A stretch of 64,000 nucleotides of DNA from Branchiostoma lanceolatum (GCF_035083965.1 NC_089727.1:11475501-11539500), one strand, 5' to 3'. Shown: positions 47,901 through 60,787, counted from the first letter of the stretch. Translations and numbers: made by a program. The notes: generated by a model from the letters alone, not told the origin.

Positions 47901-50900
47901 GCTACTTAACCCGGGGTACCAGGTTCAACATACAAACATCTCTACTGCTTCCGCCCGCCTGGCGTCACCATAGCAACCTTGCAGACGACAGTAACCTTAC
48001 CGCGACAGGTCGCTCTAAGGAGGATGTGGGGCATGGATGTAAATACTTGCGTGGAATGGATCCGTCTAGCTTACTGTCGCCGAAGGTCATGGTGAGAATT
48101 TCAAACTATTTTGCTTAAAAAGAAACTACACAACTGTCGATCATGGCAAACAAAGTTACGCACACTTGCCAAGTCGGAACTATCAAAGACATGTTCAGTG
48201 GAAACTCTCGATGTACGGGGAATAGTGCATACGCTATATACAAATCGGCACGGGGGATACCTGATCTATCTTCTTGTCACAGCTCAACGGGACACACCTG
48301 ATAAATCAATTTTAAAGGTCATTCATAATGTGATCGATTATACCTGTGCCTTCAGCTTTTTGAAAATAAGTTTTAACAGGGGAATAGGAGGCGATGTTCT
48401 AAATCAGCGTTACTGATACAGGGCGGGGTTAACTTGCTCTTTATAAACAATGGAAAATAAAAAGTGCCACCAATCGAAGTGGGGCATTTGAAGTTTTCAA
48501 CATTCGGTGTTACTTTCGCTATTTTCTCAAACAACACAGATTGATGATTTGGTTTATTTCATATCATTAAAAAGTATCGCAGTGCACGCGACGTGTGCAC
48601 TGAATTGAACTGGGACTAGATTGCGCCAGAAACCACCCCGGACACTACAGCACGCGTTCGCCTCAATGGGTTACTCACTTTAATATAGCGGCAAGAAAAT
48701 ATAGCGGTTTGGGGAAAATGGAGTAGGTCACGGTACTTAATTCTAACGGTGGGAACAAACATTACTGTCTCAAACATTAGTGATGAAAAATTTGCAGTGA
48801 TAACATTTTAGCTGTTGACTAATGACCGTTAAACCAGCTGAAATTAAGTTCCAGTTGACAAACAAGAATTACGGTATTGATATATACATATATGTTGCAA
48901 GTTGATATTAAACAATACATCAAATGAAAGGTAAGGTTGGGGGAATCATCACATAAATTTATGACGGATTGTAGGATGATCATTGACTATTCCATGATCA
49001 CAGGGCTTTCGTAAAAGTTAAAGTTTGTATGTATGTATAGATATAGTAGACCTTACGAAAGTCGCTGTACTTTTGTTGTGTCAATAAAGATTGTTGTATA
49101 ACCCGGCCATCAATCAAGTCTACCGACAGAACAATACGCTTCATCTTTGAAACGAATAGATCTTGCAGACATAATTCATGTAATGATTTGCCATACGATC
49201 CGATATTATACTACGTATACCCCAAAACCACTGGGGTGGCGACCCTACCGCGACCTAAAAACTGGAGGTGGCGACCTCACTGCGACCTAAGATTTGACAG
49301 AACGCTCACTGAATTTCATTGATTATTATAAACGAGTAATTTTACGCCTTGTGTATTTTGTTGTCCTTTCAGTCAGACATCTACATTCTGCATGATATCC
49401 CAAGCATGAAGTCAATGATTACACAAATCCAACTTAGGTCGCAGCAAAGTCGCAGCGCGATCGCCGTCTAGTGGAATGGGGGCCTTAGTGCGATCGCCGT
49501 ACGACTGTAAATACAGAATATAGTTTCTCAATTCTTAAAATTCAGCACCAGGTTGATTTGTATTCTTAACTCTGCTGCATGTTCAAAAACAGAAGAGCTT
49601 CAGCCAATCGTTTGCCAAAAAAGTAGGTTTCTGCTTACCCTGCTATTCATAGTTCCTCCAAGACCCAGTAACACCGCGAGCGTGTGTGGATTGTATTCTG
49701 CGGCGGTTTACCTTCGCGGTGTCGGCCCTGCCGCCCAGGTTCAGGTTCGTCGCTTGCTTCTGGGAGAGTGGGCCGTCTCTAGACCTGTCAAACATATTTA
49801 TACGGACATCAACTTTTTTTTACATTTTGGGAGTGGTTACACAACTGAACTGACCAATCAGTTATATGATCTAGAGATGCAATGTTAATATTCAAAACAG
49901 TTTAAGACGAAACAACACTGAGGTCGAGGTCACGCCATGTAGTGAAAGTAGACTACATGTGACGTCAGCGACAAAATGAACAGTAAGGGTAACAAACAAG
50001 ACATACGTACTCTTACTAGAAACTCTAGGCTCTACCAAAGTACAATTCGTTCTTATAGCAAGGTAGTATATAGATAGAAATGGAAAGGGTTCACACACCT
50101 TTTCTGTATCCATTCGCATCTTCGTTTTGATCAACACTGCTGCACCAGAAACCAGCCACCAAATAACCAAATTGAAAAGGGTTCTTTGTTCCCACGCGTC
50201 TGTGACCTTGTGCCTGTAATTGGCAGCCTGGCCCTGTTTCAAGGACAGTCTGCTGGCGGCGGCACATGGGAAGTTAACTGATACCTATTCTGTCTGGACA
50301 TGTTTGGATCAACAGTACAGGAGTCGGTGGCCTTGGAATGCACACGCCAATGTACTGCGTCAGGGTGTAACCGAAGAAATGCATGTTTATGTGTGTGTAA
50401 TATCTTTATTTTCATGCTTAAAAGATTATGACGTATACATGGCAAGAGTGACGGACCAAGGGTTACGGTGACGGATTAAGGTTTATGGTGACGGATTAAG
50501 GGCAAGGGTATCGGACTAAGGGCTATGGTGACAGATTAAGGGTTATGGTGACGGATTAAGTACTATGGTGACGGGATAAGGGCAAGGTTGAGGGATTAAA
50601 GGCTTTCCTGACAGATTAAAGATTGTTATGACGTATACGTATACAGGGCAAGACTGACGAATCAAGGGTTACGGTGACGTATTAAGGGTTATGGGGATGG
50701 ATCATTGACTATTGTGATTGATTAAATGTATCGAATTAAGGGTTATGTTGTCGGATTAAGGGTTATGGTGACGGATTAAGGGTAAGGATGACAGATTAAG
50801 GGAAAGGGTGACGGATTATGGTCTCTGATGGTGGATTTAAGGACACGCTGATGGATAAAGGTTTGTGGTGATGGATAATGGGTTGTGGTGACGGATTAAG

Positions 50901-52561
50901 TGCTATGTTGAGGGGATTAAGGGCAACGCTAACGGATTAAAGACTTTCCTGACGGATTAAAGATTATCATGACGTATTAAGAGCAAGGGTGACGTATTAA
51001 GGGTTGTGGGAACGGATAAGGATTATTGGGTCGCATTATTGGCTATGGTGACGGATTAACGGCAACGGTGAAGTATTTAAGACTTTCGTGACGGATTAAG
51101 GCTTATGGTGACGGAGTAAGGGCTAGGATGATGGATTAAGGGTTACAGTGATGGATTAATGATAAGGATGACGGATTAAGAGAAAGGGTGACGGATTAGG
51201 GTCTCCGATGGCGGATTAAAGGATACGCTGACGGATAAAGGTTTATGGTAACGGATTAAGGGAAAGAGTCATGGATTAAAGCCTATGGTGACGTATTAAG
51301 GGTTGTGGTGAAAGATTAAGTGCTATGTTGAGGGATTAAGGGCAACGCTGACGGATTAAAGACTTTCCTGACGGATTAAAGATTATCATGACGTATTAAG
51401 GGCAAAAGTGACGTATTAAGGGTTGTGGGGACGGATTAATGATTATGAGGTCGGATTACTGGCTATGGTGACGGATTAACGACAACAGTGAGGTATTTAG
51501 AAATTTCGTGACGGATTAAGGCTAATGGTGACGGAGTAAGGGCTACGGTGACGGATTAAGGGTTACAATGATGTATTAATGATAATGATGATGACGGATT
51601 AAGAGAAAGGGTGACAGAATATGGTCTGTGCTGTCGGATTAAGGGTCATGGCGACAGATTAAGAGTAAGGATGTTCATGTACCACCGGAAGAGTTCATTC
51701 TCCCAAGGGGGTGGCTTTTACAAAACAGTCCATTTCAAAACAGTCATTTCTTGCAAGGGGAGGGAGATGAAGTGAATTATGCTGTATTTCAACTACTTAC
51801 TTAGAAATGTTACCTTTCCCCCACATAAGTTACACTAAAACGCAAACCTGTTAATATTTGCTGAAGCAGCTAATATTTATCTCTAGTTACATTGATAGCT
51901 TTTATAATGAGCCTATTATACATTTTACAAATAAGTACAAGTTGTAGGCCAAGACCAGCTTTTTCAAAAGCACTTAAGTTAAGTGACGTAACTTCAAAAT
52001 TGCTTTCCCCAATCTGCCTTTCTCTATTAAAACAGTACTCATTTCCCAAAATGACAATTTTTCTTATAGACTGAACAGCCCTTGAGTGACTTCCTCTGGC
52101 AGATTTTACTTCAAGTAAAGGGAAAAGACAATTTACACTTATAAACGTAGCCGAAACGCCAGCTTTTTTTAAAAGCTCTTGTTTGACGTGTTTTGCTTGG
52201 TTACCGTCAGACCTAAAGAAAATGGGACAAGATAGAAAGCCAGACAAAAACTCCTAAAAACATGTCAAAAACCAGATGGAGCCGAACCTCTGTTCTACAT
52301 TACATGAAAATCACAATATGGTTAATTCAGGAAAGTCCCTTACAAAGTATGGTAAATATTGAATTGGGATAGTCCACCTATGAATTACATAAAAAAGGAT
52401 ATTAATTTTCTTAACCAGTTGTCATTAATCCAACTACTGTACTTACGGTACTGTTGTGAGTGAAGGAGAGGTGCTACAAAGATTGGGTACATGACTCCAC
52501 CAACTACAGCAGCAAACGCCCCGACCCCCAGCACCATCCGCCGCATACTGGTGCCTGACAT
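41984..52561 (-). CDS. SMIM20: Small integral membrane protein 20 (MITRAC7, phoenixin precursor), three exons, complete
   Basis: Exons in transcript order: 52561..52447, 42501..42445, 42039..41984; phases 1 and 1 join to give 75 residues (human about 67-69). Residues 1-7 lead into one hydrophobic segment (MVLGVGAFAAVVGGVMYPIF), followed by APLLHSQQY. The C-terminal half has NRAGIKQEEIQPGG and VVWSNPFGEK, closely matching the human NRAGIVQEDVQPPG and KVWSDPFGRK. SMIM20 sits in the mitochondrial inner membrane and stabilises newly made COX1 during complex IV assembly; its C-terminus is also described as the source of the phoenixin peptides. Here the residue pair after PFG is EK instead of RK. 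The first intron is about 9.9 kb and repeat-filled. The start was set at MSGTSMRR by similarity; MHTI upstream is possible. Confidence 0.9.
43134..43213 (+). pseudogene. tRNA-Arg(TCG)-like relic followed by a T run
   Basis: CTTGGCCGATCTGGC resembles an A box. GCACTTCGGACCCAGAAGAT resembles the anticodon arm of eukaryotic tRNA-Arg with TCG in the loop, and CCGGGTTCGTGTCC resembles the T arm/B box. A run of nine T at 43205..43213 would end Pol III transcription. The acceptor stem does not pair and the T stem has mismatches, so I read it as a decayed tRNA or SINE head, not a working tRNA gene. Confidence 0.45.
43900..45670. repeat. Satellite-like tandem array, five units of 328-334 bp
   Basis: The marker GGACGAGCAAGGTCC recurs at 44189, 44517, 44851, 45185 and 45513. 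In each unit about 135 bp (from GTTGTGACTTTGCCGTTGG to CCCCAACGATAGAGG) is almost invariant, while the rest (with TTTTGACCGGAGGGGTG and TTGGTTCCCTATAT) varies more. The core can pair with itself: CGTTGG/CCAACG at its ends, GGAC-GAGCAAG-GTCC, and GGTCTTGTCG with CGACAAGATC. The repeated 80-residue open frames are a by-product. It lies within SMIM20 intron 1. Confidence 0.9.
45671..50098. other. SMIM20 intron 1 interior, mostly unassigned
   Basis: Beyond the weak exon pieces noted at 50099..50252, nothing firm is seen. At 49218..49490 GGGGTGGCGACC..GCGACCTAA and TTAGGTCGCAG..GGCGATCG..GGGGGCC suggest an old inverted-repeat element. The region 47860..48100 is richer in CpG, without a supported exon. 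Confidence 0.4.
50099..50252 (-). CDS. Possible membrane-protein exon inside SMIM20 intron 1
   Basis: On the minus strand the acceptor CCGCCGCCAG and donor AAAAG|GTGTGTG frame a 154-bp segment. The open frame reads YRHKVTDAWEQRTLFNLVIW then WLVSGAAVLIKTKMRMDTEK, with one hydrophobic stretch followed by basic residues, like a single-pass membrane segment. Further spliceable pieces lie at 49712..49778 and 46807..46920, ending at a stop near 46418, but their frames are not settled. Family not recognised. It would be a nested gene or an alternative SMIM20 exon set. Confidence 0.35.
50430..51685. repeat. Minisatellite of about 20-bp GGTGACGGATTAAGGGTTAT units
   Basis: About 60 variants of GGTGACGGATTAAGGGTTAT run head to tail over 1.25 kb. 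Variant strings recur in order: for example GGTCTCTGATGGTGG..ACGCTGATGGATAAAGG (about 50820) and GGTCTCCGATGGCGG..ACGCTGACGGATAAAGG (about 51200), and CTTTCCTGACGGATTAAAG at 50943 and 51362. This indicates a higher-order period of about 380-420 bp. Located in SMIM20 intron 1. Confidence 0.9.
52150..52292. mobile_element. Partial CCAAGCAGAG-type MITE
   Basis: GACAAGATAGAAAGCCAGAC and AAAAACTCCTAAAAACATG then TCAAAAACCAG match the right arm of the copies at 20043..20235 and 28206..28377. The outer end has decayed to GAACCTCTGTTCT. Confidence 0.5.
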
Positions 52562-52787
52562 GATGGTGTGCAATCTGAAACAATGCGGTAATCAGGAGAT
52601 TAGAATATGTAGTCAAGCTACACCAATCTCGTTCCTTTGTTTCCAGGTAAATTATCATTATGCCCATACCGTGGGACCATGTCTAGCGAAGAAATAGACA
52701 TCAAACAAGGACAACAACAACATACTTATCAATGCAGGAAAATTTGACAGGCGGCTTGTCTTCCTTTTAGGGTCGAAAAGGTCTGAG

Positions 52788-53800
52788 GCAAATATACAGA
52801 TGTAACCGGCTCCTTACTGGGCGCCCAGTACGGAACCCGTGGAGAAAATGCCGCCGATACTTGGCCCCCAGTACGGAAGGAAGATCCGTACAAGAATTCC
52901 AGTACGGAACGGCTTTATTCCAGTACCGAAGCCTCGTCAGCACTGGACGTCCAGAACTGAATTTGTTTCGGTACTCGGGTTCCAGAGCTGAACTCCTCTC
53001 GGCACTCGGGTTCCAGTACGGATTTGCGTTCCGGCTAGGTCAACGGTCATTCGGTACTGGTTACCCAGTGCGGAGGTCATTCAGCACTGGTTAACCGAGT
53101 GCCGATTTACGGATGTAACGGGTTCCGTACTGGATTTACCAGTAAATAGTGACTCTTCAGTACTGGAAGCCGAGACCTCAAATTATTTCGGAACTGGGCG
53201 TCCTGTACTCACGTTCTATTAGTACTGGCAAGGATGATCCATTGTTTGGACCGACTGGACAGTTTTGGATTTTATACATAATAGTTGTCTGTACATTTTA
53301 ATTAATAATAGGAGTTTATTGCAAGTTCATGCCCGTGGGCTAATTGCAAATACATGGTAAAAAACATAGGGAAAAACATACATGTGTCAGTTAACTGTGT
53401 CTGACTTTGTAGCAACAATAGCTGGTTCTAAATACAATTGTTGGCTATATCTAAATGATAATAATAATAATAACTTTATTGCAAGTTCACGCCCGAAGGC
53501 TAATTGCAGACAAACAAGTTCATGGAAATACATGGGAATCTAAAAAGTTATCTAGTCTACTGTGAAAGTTCTAAGTTTACTAAGGTTGACTAAGCCCTGA
53601 AAATAACGTTAGACGCTCGTTTAAATAGAGTCTCAGCACTCGGTTTCCAGTCCTGACAGGAGGGTTCCCAGTACTGAAGCTGCCCAGTACAGGAAGTCCA
53701 GTACTGAGAAAGTCTCAGTACTGGAGCTGCTGTTCTGACGACCACTTCCGTACTGGTTGTCCAGTTCTGACAAAGGAGGCAGTTACATTTGTATATTTGC
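52788..53800. mobile_element. 1-kb TIR transposon with internal CAGTAC array and perfect 9-bp duplication
   Basis: Left end GCAAATATACAGATGTAACC and right end (reverse complement) GCAAATATACAAATGTAACT are inverted repeats continuing to GSCTCC. AGGTCTGAG flanks both sides (52779..52787 and 53801..53809). The interior (52803..53220 and 53630..53775) is a dense series of degenerate TCCAGTACGGAA / GTACTGGxxxTCCAG motifs in both orientations. Between them lie two short copies of ACTTTATTGCAAGTTCACGCCCGAAGGCTAATTGCA (about 53310 and 53475), probably SINE or LINE ends in reverse, which inserted later. No transposase. MULE-like by duplication length (inference). Confidence 0.85.
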
Positions 53801-56800
53801 AGGTCTGAGTTCTATTCATATGTTCTTGATTTAAGTAATATACTCAATACAAGGAGGTTTATCTTAACAACATAATAATATTATCAAATGTGGAGTCAGT
53901 TCTGTGATATGGTCATTTTTGTAGCAATTTCTAAAGATAAAGATATGGTCACTCATTCCATAAAATAAAACCATGTCAGCCCTCTTGCAAAGGACATGAC
54001 GTAGTATTTTGCGAGTTCACGTATTCTCTCTCTGGCTTTTCACAACTTTTGTTGTAATCTGATATAGACTGTAAATGTCGCCAGATCCTTACATCTGCTT
54101 GGAGACCCATTGCGCATGTGGTGGTGTTGCACAAGCAGCAGCGTAAGATACATAATCATGTTTGTTCTGTCATCATAAACACTTTATCATGCAGACCGTT
54201 GTTAGAACACAATAAAGCCAGTCATAAGTGCTACAGATATAAGCGACACACGCAAAATTATGGCAATATATATATTATAAAGTACCAAAATATCTTTCGC
54301 CACCTTGTAAACTGCAAACTGCCCTCCCCACCTGGACAAAAACGCAATATAGGTCAAAGGTTATATTTTTGACCAATCAGATTAGAGGATGTCGTTCACC
54401 AATCAGCTGCCTGGAGCTAAAAATCAATGAACTATAAATTTGAGCACTGAAGCGTTACGTCGTTACATGGCATGTTTATAGACAATTTATCACTCATGGT
54501 ACGCCATATAAATGTCTTTTAAATAAAGGGTTTGCTTAATTTGACGCAGATCCTGTCTCAAGGCCTTTATCCCTTGGGATCTTACTAGTGACGTCACTAT
54601 ACAATAGTGACAAACCCCCAGGGAGCAACCCGTTTGTAAACATACACGGCAAGAAAAAAAGTCCCCTGAAATATAAATCCTCCTTTGTCAAAGCCACAGT
54701 CAAGTCGTAGAAAGGAAAATTAATGTGATCACTTGTCACGGTTTAGTGTAGACATGCGGAGAAACCGATGAGAATGGCAGAAATTTGTTGAATGGTGGTC
54801 TGAGCGCGGAAGGTTACAAAGTGACGAAGTAGTGCAAACCTCGCGGTACGTGACTGAGGTAAGAACGAGATTTAGACAATTTCATAAACACAACTGTAGT
54901 GTGAGTCACAGAGGGAAACAGTCGCAAGAATCGGGAAGTACAAAGTTTGCCATCAATCGTACAAGGTTGACTTCAAGTCCTTCACCCAGGTATGACTTTA
55001 TTTGTTCCCAGGAGCGTTATTGTGGGGCGTTTCCCGCCATGGTTGACAAAATGGGGGGAGTGATTTTGCTTTCATTTGGGTAGGATTTGATTTTTAGGGT
55101 ACCATGTTTGAAAAGGTCGTCATCGTGAGCCTGTGTCTCCTAAATGTCTTGCGATCAACACATTTCTCGTTGTATTCGAGGTATCTGACCTTATTTCGAC
55201 GGGTTGCCATCATATGAAGTAGCTGCGAATTATGTCAAGTTGGTCACAGATTTTATACTTCCTTGTGGTGAAAAATATGGGGGGGGGGCGGATTTCAAAT
55301 CAGGTGTCAGCTCCTTGACATGGTTTTCGACACCTGTACCAACTTGTAAAAAACATAACAATCCGCGGGAGGGGGGGATGTCAGGGAATGTAGGTTTTCA
55401 CACCACCAGCCACCTGAACTCCAGGGTTGTCATAAGCTGGACAAAGGTTACATCTAAACTTTGGGTCAAAGTGCAACCACATGTCCATCATCGTATGGGA
55501 TACACCTCACCACTGTGTCATGTATTTCCCAGATCACCCTTGATATTTGTGCATGGATTTTATTAATGTCATCAGTGTAAAATGATTATCTGTACCCTAT
55601 ATTTAGACTATGTGCATGTGCAAAGTAATTTGATATGATAATGTCTTTTTGTTTGCTATCAGCTTTCTATAAGTGCAGTGCATGTATGTGATGGATCAGT
55701 GGCAAACCGAGAAAGAATGGCACCATTGTCCAAGCAGCATAAAGCCATGTCTAAAATGGAGTACGACATAATATGAAGAGATATTGCAATGTGTTAAATG
55801 TTGCTCAATATTTCACGAATGTGGTAGTATAATAATAATGCAATGTTGTCAATTGTGATGTTGTCAATTGTGATGACATAAACCATAGCTTCAATATTAG
55901 CTTGCATAGCTCTTACTTCCAGTTCTCCCTCCATCCCACCCCATAAAATACATCCCAACCTAGCCTCTGGAACCTGTTCTTCTGACCTCTTGTTTGCAAG
56001 AATGACCCCTGATTGACCCTTTATCCAAGATACTGCAGCTTTCCTCTTTTTTTCCTATTCATTAAAAAAATGGAAGCTTTTTTCCACCTGATTTTACAGC
56101 ATTGTTCAGTGCTCAGTGGTATTTTTTTTTTTTGTGAGAACGGGTAAATCTGATGTACATGATACAAGTTTGCTAAAGAAAAATACTATATGTGCTCTAG
56201 TCAGATATGGGGACAGTTTGGTCAACTGAAACATACTTAGTATATTTGCCAAAAGAATGTCTTTACTGTATTATATCATATTATTAAGACCAACAAAGAA
56301 AAAAACATAGTTTTGTATAATATGTAAGCACCTTCAAATAAGTTACATCAGAAGATATATAGCTTGGTCAGTAATTTTCATGATGTAATTAGTATCTTTC
56401 ATACAGCCCTAAGAGGATCTGGTTACCACAAATGCCATTGAGAGCATAGAGCTGTCTAACTGTATTAAGTTTATTAAGTAAGGACTCTATCTTCTTCCAT
56501 TGTGGAGATTGATGAAATAAGATCCCGAGCCATCAAACCTAGGGTAGAATTGAATTACTGAGATGATCTCATATGCTTTATAACAGATTTCATTATACAA
56601 GTCTCCTACCTAGAGGGTAAATTCATAACCTGGCTTTGAAGCAATCTACCTGTCAGTCTGCAAGATATTGGTGGATCCAACAGTTGAAAAGCGGTGTGAC
56701 CCCCGGTGTCTACCAACAAGCTTGAATTAATACTAATAGCTCAATATTTTGTTTAGTTTTGATGTGATAAAGTAACTTTAAATTCACTGATAATTTACCC

Positions 56801-59800
56801 ACAACCAACAGTCCTAGCTAGGACTTTGTGATGGATGACACGTATAGTTATAGCATGCAGATATCTATTTTTAGAATGAAAATGCTGTTTCACTCGTTTT
56901 GAGAAGAAAACTGATCTAAATCATGTTACATAATTTCTATAATTACAGTTTACTTCTTAGAAAGTATGAAAATTCTCCAAGTTACAATGTATGCATAATA
57001 TAATAGTTTTGAAGAAAAAACGAATACCTCTACTGTACGTGTAGCTCTAAAATTTTGTCACAAACACCTGCTGTAGTTCTGAAATGTACTGTTACCTTTG
57101 CAGCAACATTTATGCATCAGATAACCTGCCATAGCGGCCTATTTCTCAAAACTCTTGTCATGAATCCAAAACAGTTTATCTGTCCACAACAATTATTAGC
57201 TTTGGCGCCAGTAAGTCCTTTTGCCAGAATAGCATCTAATTGATCATTATTATGCAAGAAGATGAGAGAGATGTGTCTGATATTGATATTTCTGTATTTT
57301 TGTCTCCAAGCACTTGGTTTTGAAAATCACTGATTTGGCAGATACGTACAGGCAAATTTTGTCGTTTACAATTGCATGTACGTGTAGATAGGCATCAAAA
57401 TATTCAGGTGGCCTAGATCGTAACCACACCATTTGAACATTCATACATGACACTTGGGAAGGAATTTCCAGCATCTGCAGTAATGCACACAGGACTTTCC
57501 ACTTCAAAGAACACGGGTCGCTGTGAAAGGAAGCAGTACAGCCTTGAACCTGAGTATTTTGTACTGTTCAAACATGATGACATGGTTAGAGGCCCATAGG
57601 GATGTCCAGTTCAATCTCTTCATTAAGATGTGGGCTGAAGACAGCACTGTTAATCTGTATATCTTACTGATGATAACAGTTAGAATTTCCTATGATAAAT
57701 CGAGAATAGAATCTTTCTTGTTCATGGTGTCAAGGAAGACTTGCAATAGATTTGACTGTCTTTCCTATGAGTTTTCCGCTATGGTCCCATACGAGCTATG
57801 CCATAGCAATCACGTGCCTATCAGTGTGCACACTTACCATGGCACTGCTGAAGGGTGGACAAGTTATTCCTGTCATGTGGAGATATTTGACCTGTGACCA
57901 CAAAGCTTGTGTTGACAAGTCACTCCATATTAGAGGCCCAGCTTTAGAAGCTGTCATGTTTTCAGACAGCCGCAGGTTGGAATGGTACTGCACAAGGTTG
58001 ACATGCATATTCGATGATATTGAAGGGGTCTGTGTGATTTTGCACACATCAAGATAGGAAAGAGTCACCTGGAATTGCAACAAGTGGGAAGAGGAGGTAG
58101 GGCTGTGTTTTATTTTATTTATATTACCATTCTTTGTAATAGCGATACCATTTTTATGTTCAGAAGGTTGGGTACTTTGAGTACGAACAAAGGGAAATGC
58201 CTTATCAGTACCTCTGTGTTGAAGGATAGGTTAATTAGAGATGATATCTAGGTAACATGGCCCTCTCCTGTTGGAGCAAGCCTGTGAGGTTGTGCTTCCA
58301 GCCTCCTTGACTACTCTACATTGTGCAGTTGTCAGTTCTTGCATTGTGTGTCTGAGTGATTTATGTCAAATGTTTGTTGAAACAACCTTGAGGCTGCCAG
58401 AGGGGGAATACAAAAGTGTAGTGGTCTTTTCCTGTACACTACAAATCAGGACGTCACTGATATAACTGTTGCACCTCTTCCTAAGGGCTTTAATGTAAGG
58501 GCAACTTTGTAATGCACACATTTTAAGCTACAAATATGTATTTAATAATAAATAATAGCACAATGAATACTGTGTTACAGTATATCTTTCCAGACTACAA
58601 GTGCTACATGTATCATGAGTCTTTTCTTGCTGTAACTGTAAGGAAGTATGAAACCACACTTTTAAAAAGTAACTGTAGAATTTGTCTGCTGATATTGTAT
58701 ACATTATGTCATTTCATGCTAATGTAGTGATGTAACCATACATGTTTGAGCTGACCCAAAGGTGTAGAATAGACAACTGTATAAACCACAAGTGTATCTA
58801 TCAGTTATTCATATCTGTATAGTAGTTGTATGCATATGAACAGATTTGTTATAGACAACAGCGATCAGTCAGAATAGCCTCTCCACAACGTTACCCAATA
58901 ATCCCTATAATGCTGTCTGTGCATTGCCAGGCGCCCACTGCAACATGAGTATGGCGTCCAAAGTAATAAACCCTTTGCTTCTTCCACAAAGATAACTTTG
59001 TTGTATAAGCATCAGTGTTACAGTATACTGTGTAAATTTTGTATCACTCAAGGAGTGGCTATCGAGTGTCCGTTGGTGCCACGATTCTTTGTTTGGCGGC
59101 TGGCGGAGGTGGTTCGTAATGATGTTACTGAGGAGGCTTGATGTCATGCGGGTTGTAAGACTAGAATAGTTATTGTTACCAGGCTATTCAAAACAAAATG
59201 CATTTGGTTCACAGGTCAAAGCCAATGAAAGACAGACTGAAGAAGACACGTTTACACTTTCACAAGGGATAAGGTCTGGTAATGTGGACGGTTTCATTTT
59301 ACAATGGGGACCTCAACTTTTTAAAAGAAGAGGTAAAATTGGTTGTAGATAAACGTACCATTTGATTATTGGGATTGAACAATATGGCAGGCATGAAGCT
59401 ATGAGGATATTTTGGTTTTAAGCTTTTCGAATCCTTATATTGTTAATTTGCATGAAAGAAAACTACTATGAAACCCCTCCAAAAATGGTTATTTCTGGAT
59501 GCGTGGGGGGTAGCGAGCTTGTTCTGTTTTGTTTTGTACCTGTTTGCAGTGTTAGGCGGGTACTTGTAACTGATGATGTTCATGAAGTCTGCCTGTTGAA
59601 GGGTTCTGAACCATGAGTTGAACTCTTTGCGTGAGTTATAACTGCAGACATGTACATGCTACCTCGCTACCGGGCATTTTTCTGTAAGTTGACTGTTAAA
59701 CACATTGTAAGCTGTAGGAAAACATTTGGTTATGCAGGATAATCCATCATTTGTAGTATGGTACAGTACTTCATTCTGTGTTGATTGCACTTGTTTTACA

Positions 59801-60100
59801 TGAAGCTCTCTCCTTTGTGTCCTTTTTCTAGCTTTGCTTTCAATATTGGCACACAGGTGGCTTTGGGGTGCTCTCTATTGTAGTTACAACACTAGATGGG
59901 TTTGGGGACAAATTGCATCGTGTCAAATCCAGTTTCTAATTCATTTCCGGACTGGAGTAGAACGAGTCCAGATGGGTTTTCTCTGGAAAGTGGGTCTCTG
60001 GAAATGTTGTACCCCAGACATCCTCATCTTCAGGGTCACATGGTGTTTATAAATTTTCATGATGAACTGTGGCATGAATATATATATAAGATCAGTGTCT
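53801..60100. other. Intergenic, no supportable gene
   Basis: No exon with splice and protein support was found on either strand. At 54720..54870 a more CpG-containing stretch ends at a donor-like GACTGAG|GTAAGA, which could be a non-coding first exon of a plus-strand gene, but no coding continuation is recognisable. Otherwise the sequence is AT-rich and non-repetitive by eye. Confidence 0.4.
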
Positions 60101-60106
60101 AGTTCC

Positions 60107-60310
60107 TGAAAGCATTATTTAGCAACAAAGAAAGGTGGAGGGAGGCCACACAGAAGATGGGGAGACGACATCAGGGACTGGATAGGCATGTCACCAGCAG
60201 ACTGCATGCAGAGCTAGGGTGTAGGACAAGAAAGGATGGAAGATTCTGGTGCTGAAGGCAAACCTAGCCCCCAGACCCTTAAGATGAAGATGGGACAAGG
60301 TCAAGAAAAC
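60107..60310 (+). mobile_element. LINE ORF2 C-terminal fragment
   Basis: One frame reads GGGRPHRRWGDDIRDWIGMS then PADCMQS and a stop. This is the common tail of LINE reverse transcriptase proteins (GRPxxRWxDDIxxWxG). The upstream polymerase domain is absent; the sequence is a 5'-truncated relic. Confidence 0.6.
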
Positions 60311-60787
60311 AACATTGAGGCTTTCCTGTGAAACTGTCCTCAACTCTCAGATCTGTATTTTCCACCTAATTGACAGCTCTGGACACCTTACCAATGTACC
60401 AGCAATAGGCTTATGACTTTTCCAGTAAAGACCACTGCTGACATGTTGATGTATGAGCAGATTAAAACTAAAACCTGAGAGATGTTGTTGCATGGTAGCA
60501 GCACCAGGGGGGACATACTTACCTGTGGGCTGGAGGCGACAGGGATTACCTGAAGATGGATAACTGCAGAGTGGGGAGAAAATTGGATATTTGCATTGAG
60601 ATACTTGTCTAATCTTCTGCTGAATAGTTTAGTAATCGTTTATTCCAGACTTGTTTTCTGCACTTTTACCACAACTTTCCAGCCAAGCTTTTCAACATGT
60701 GATGACTGCTCACAAAACTATGTTCATGACCCAAGATAAACTGAAGAAAGAGCATTGTATGTTATTATATTTGCTCTCCATTATCAC

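Noticed and set aside
43900..51685. CRISPR array
   Set aside because: The direct repeats are contiguous tandem units without unique spacers, in a eukaryotic intron with no cas genes.
57523..57897. 124-residue plus-strand open frame
   Set aside because: No domain, no splice or Kozak support, and an overlapping frame at 57752; likely chance.
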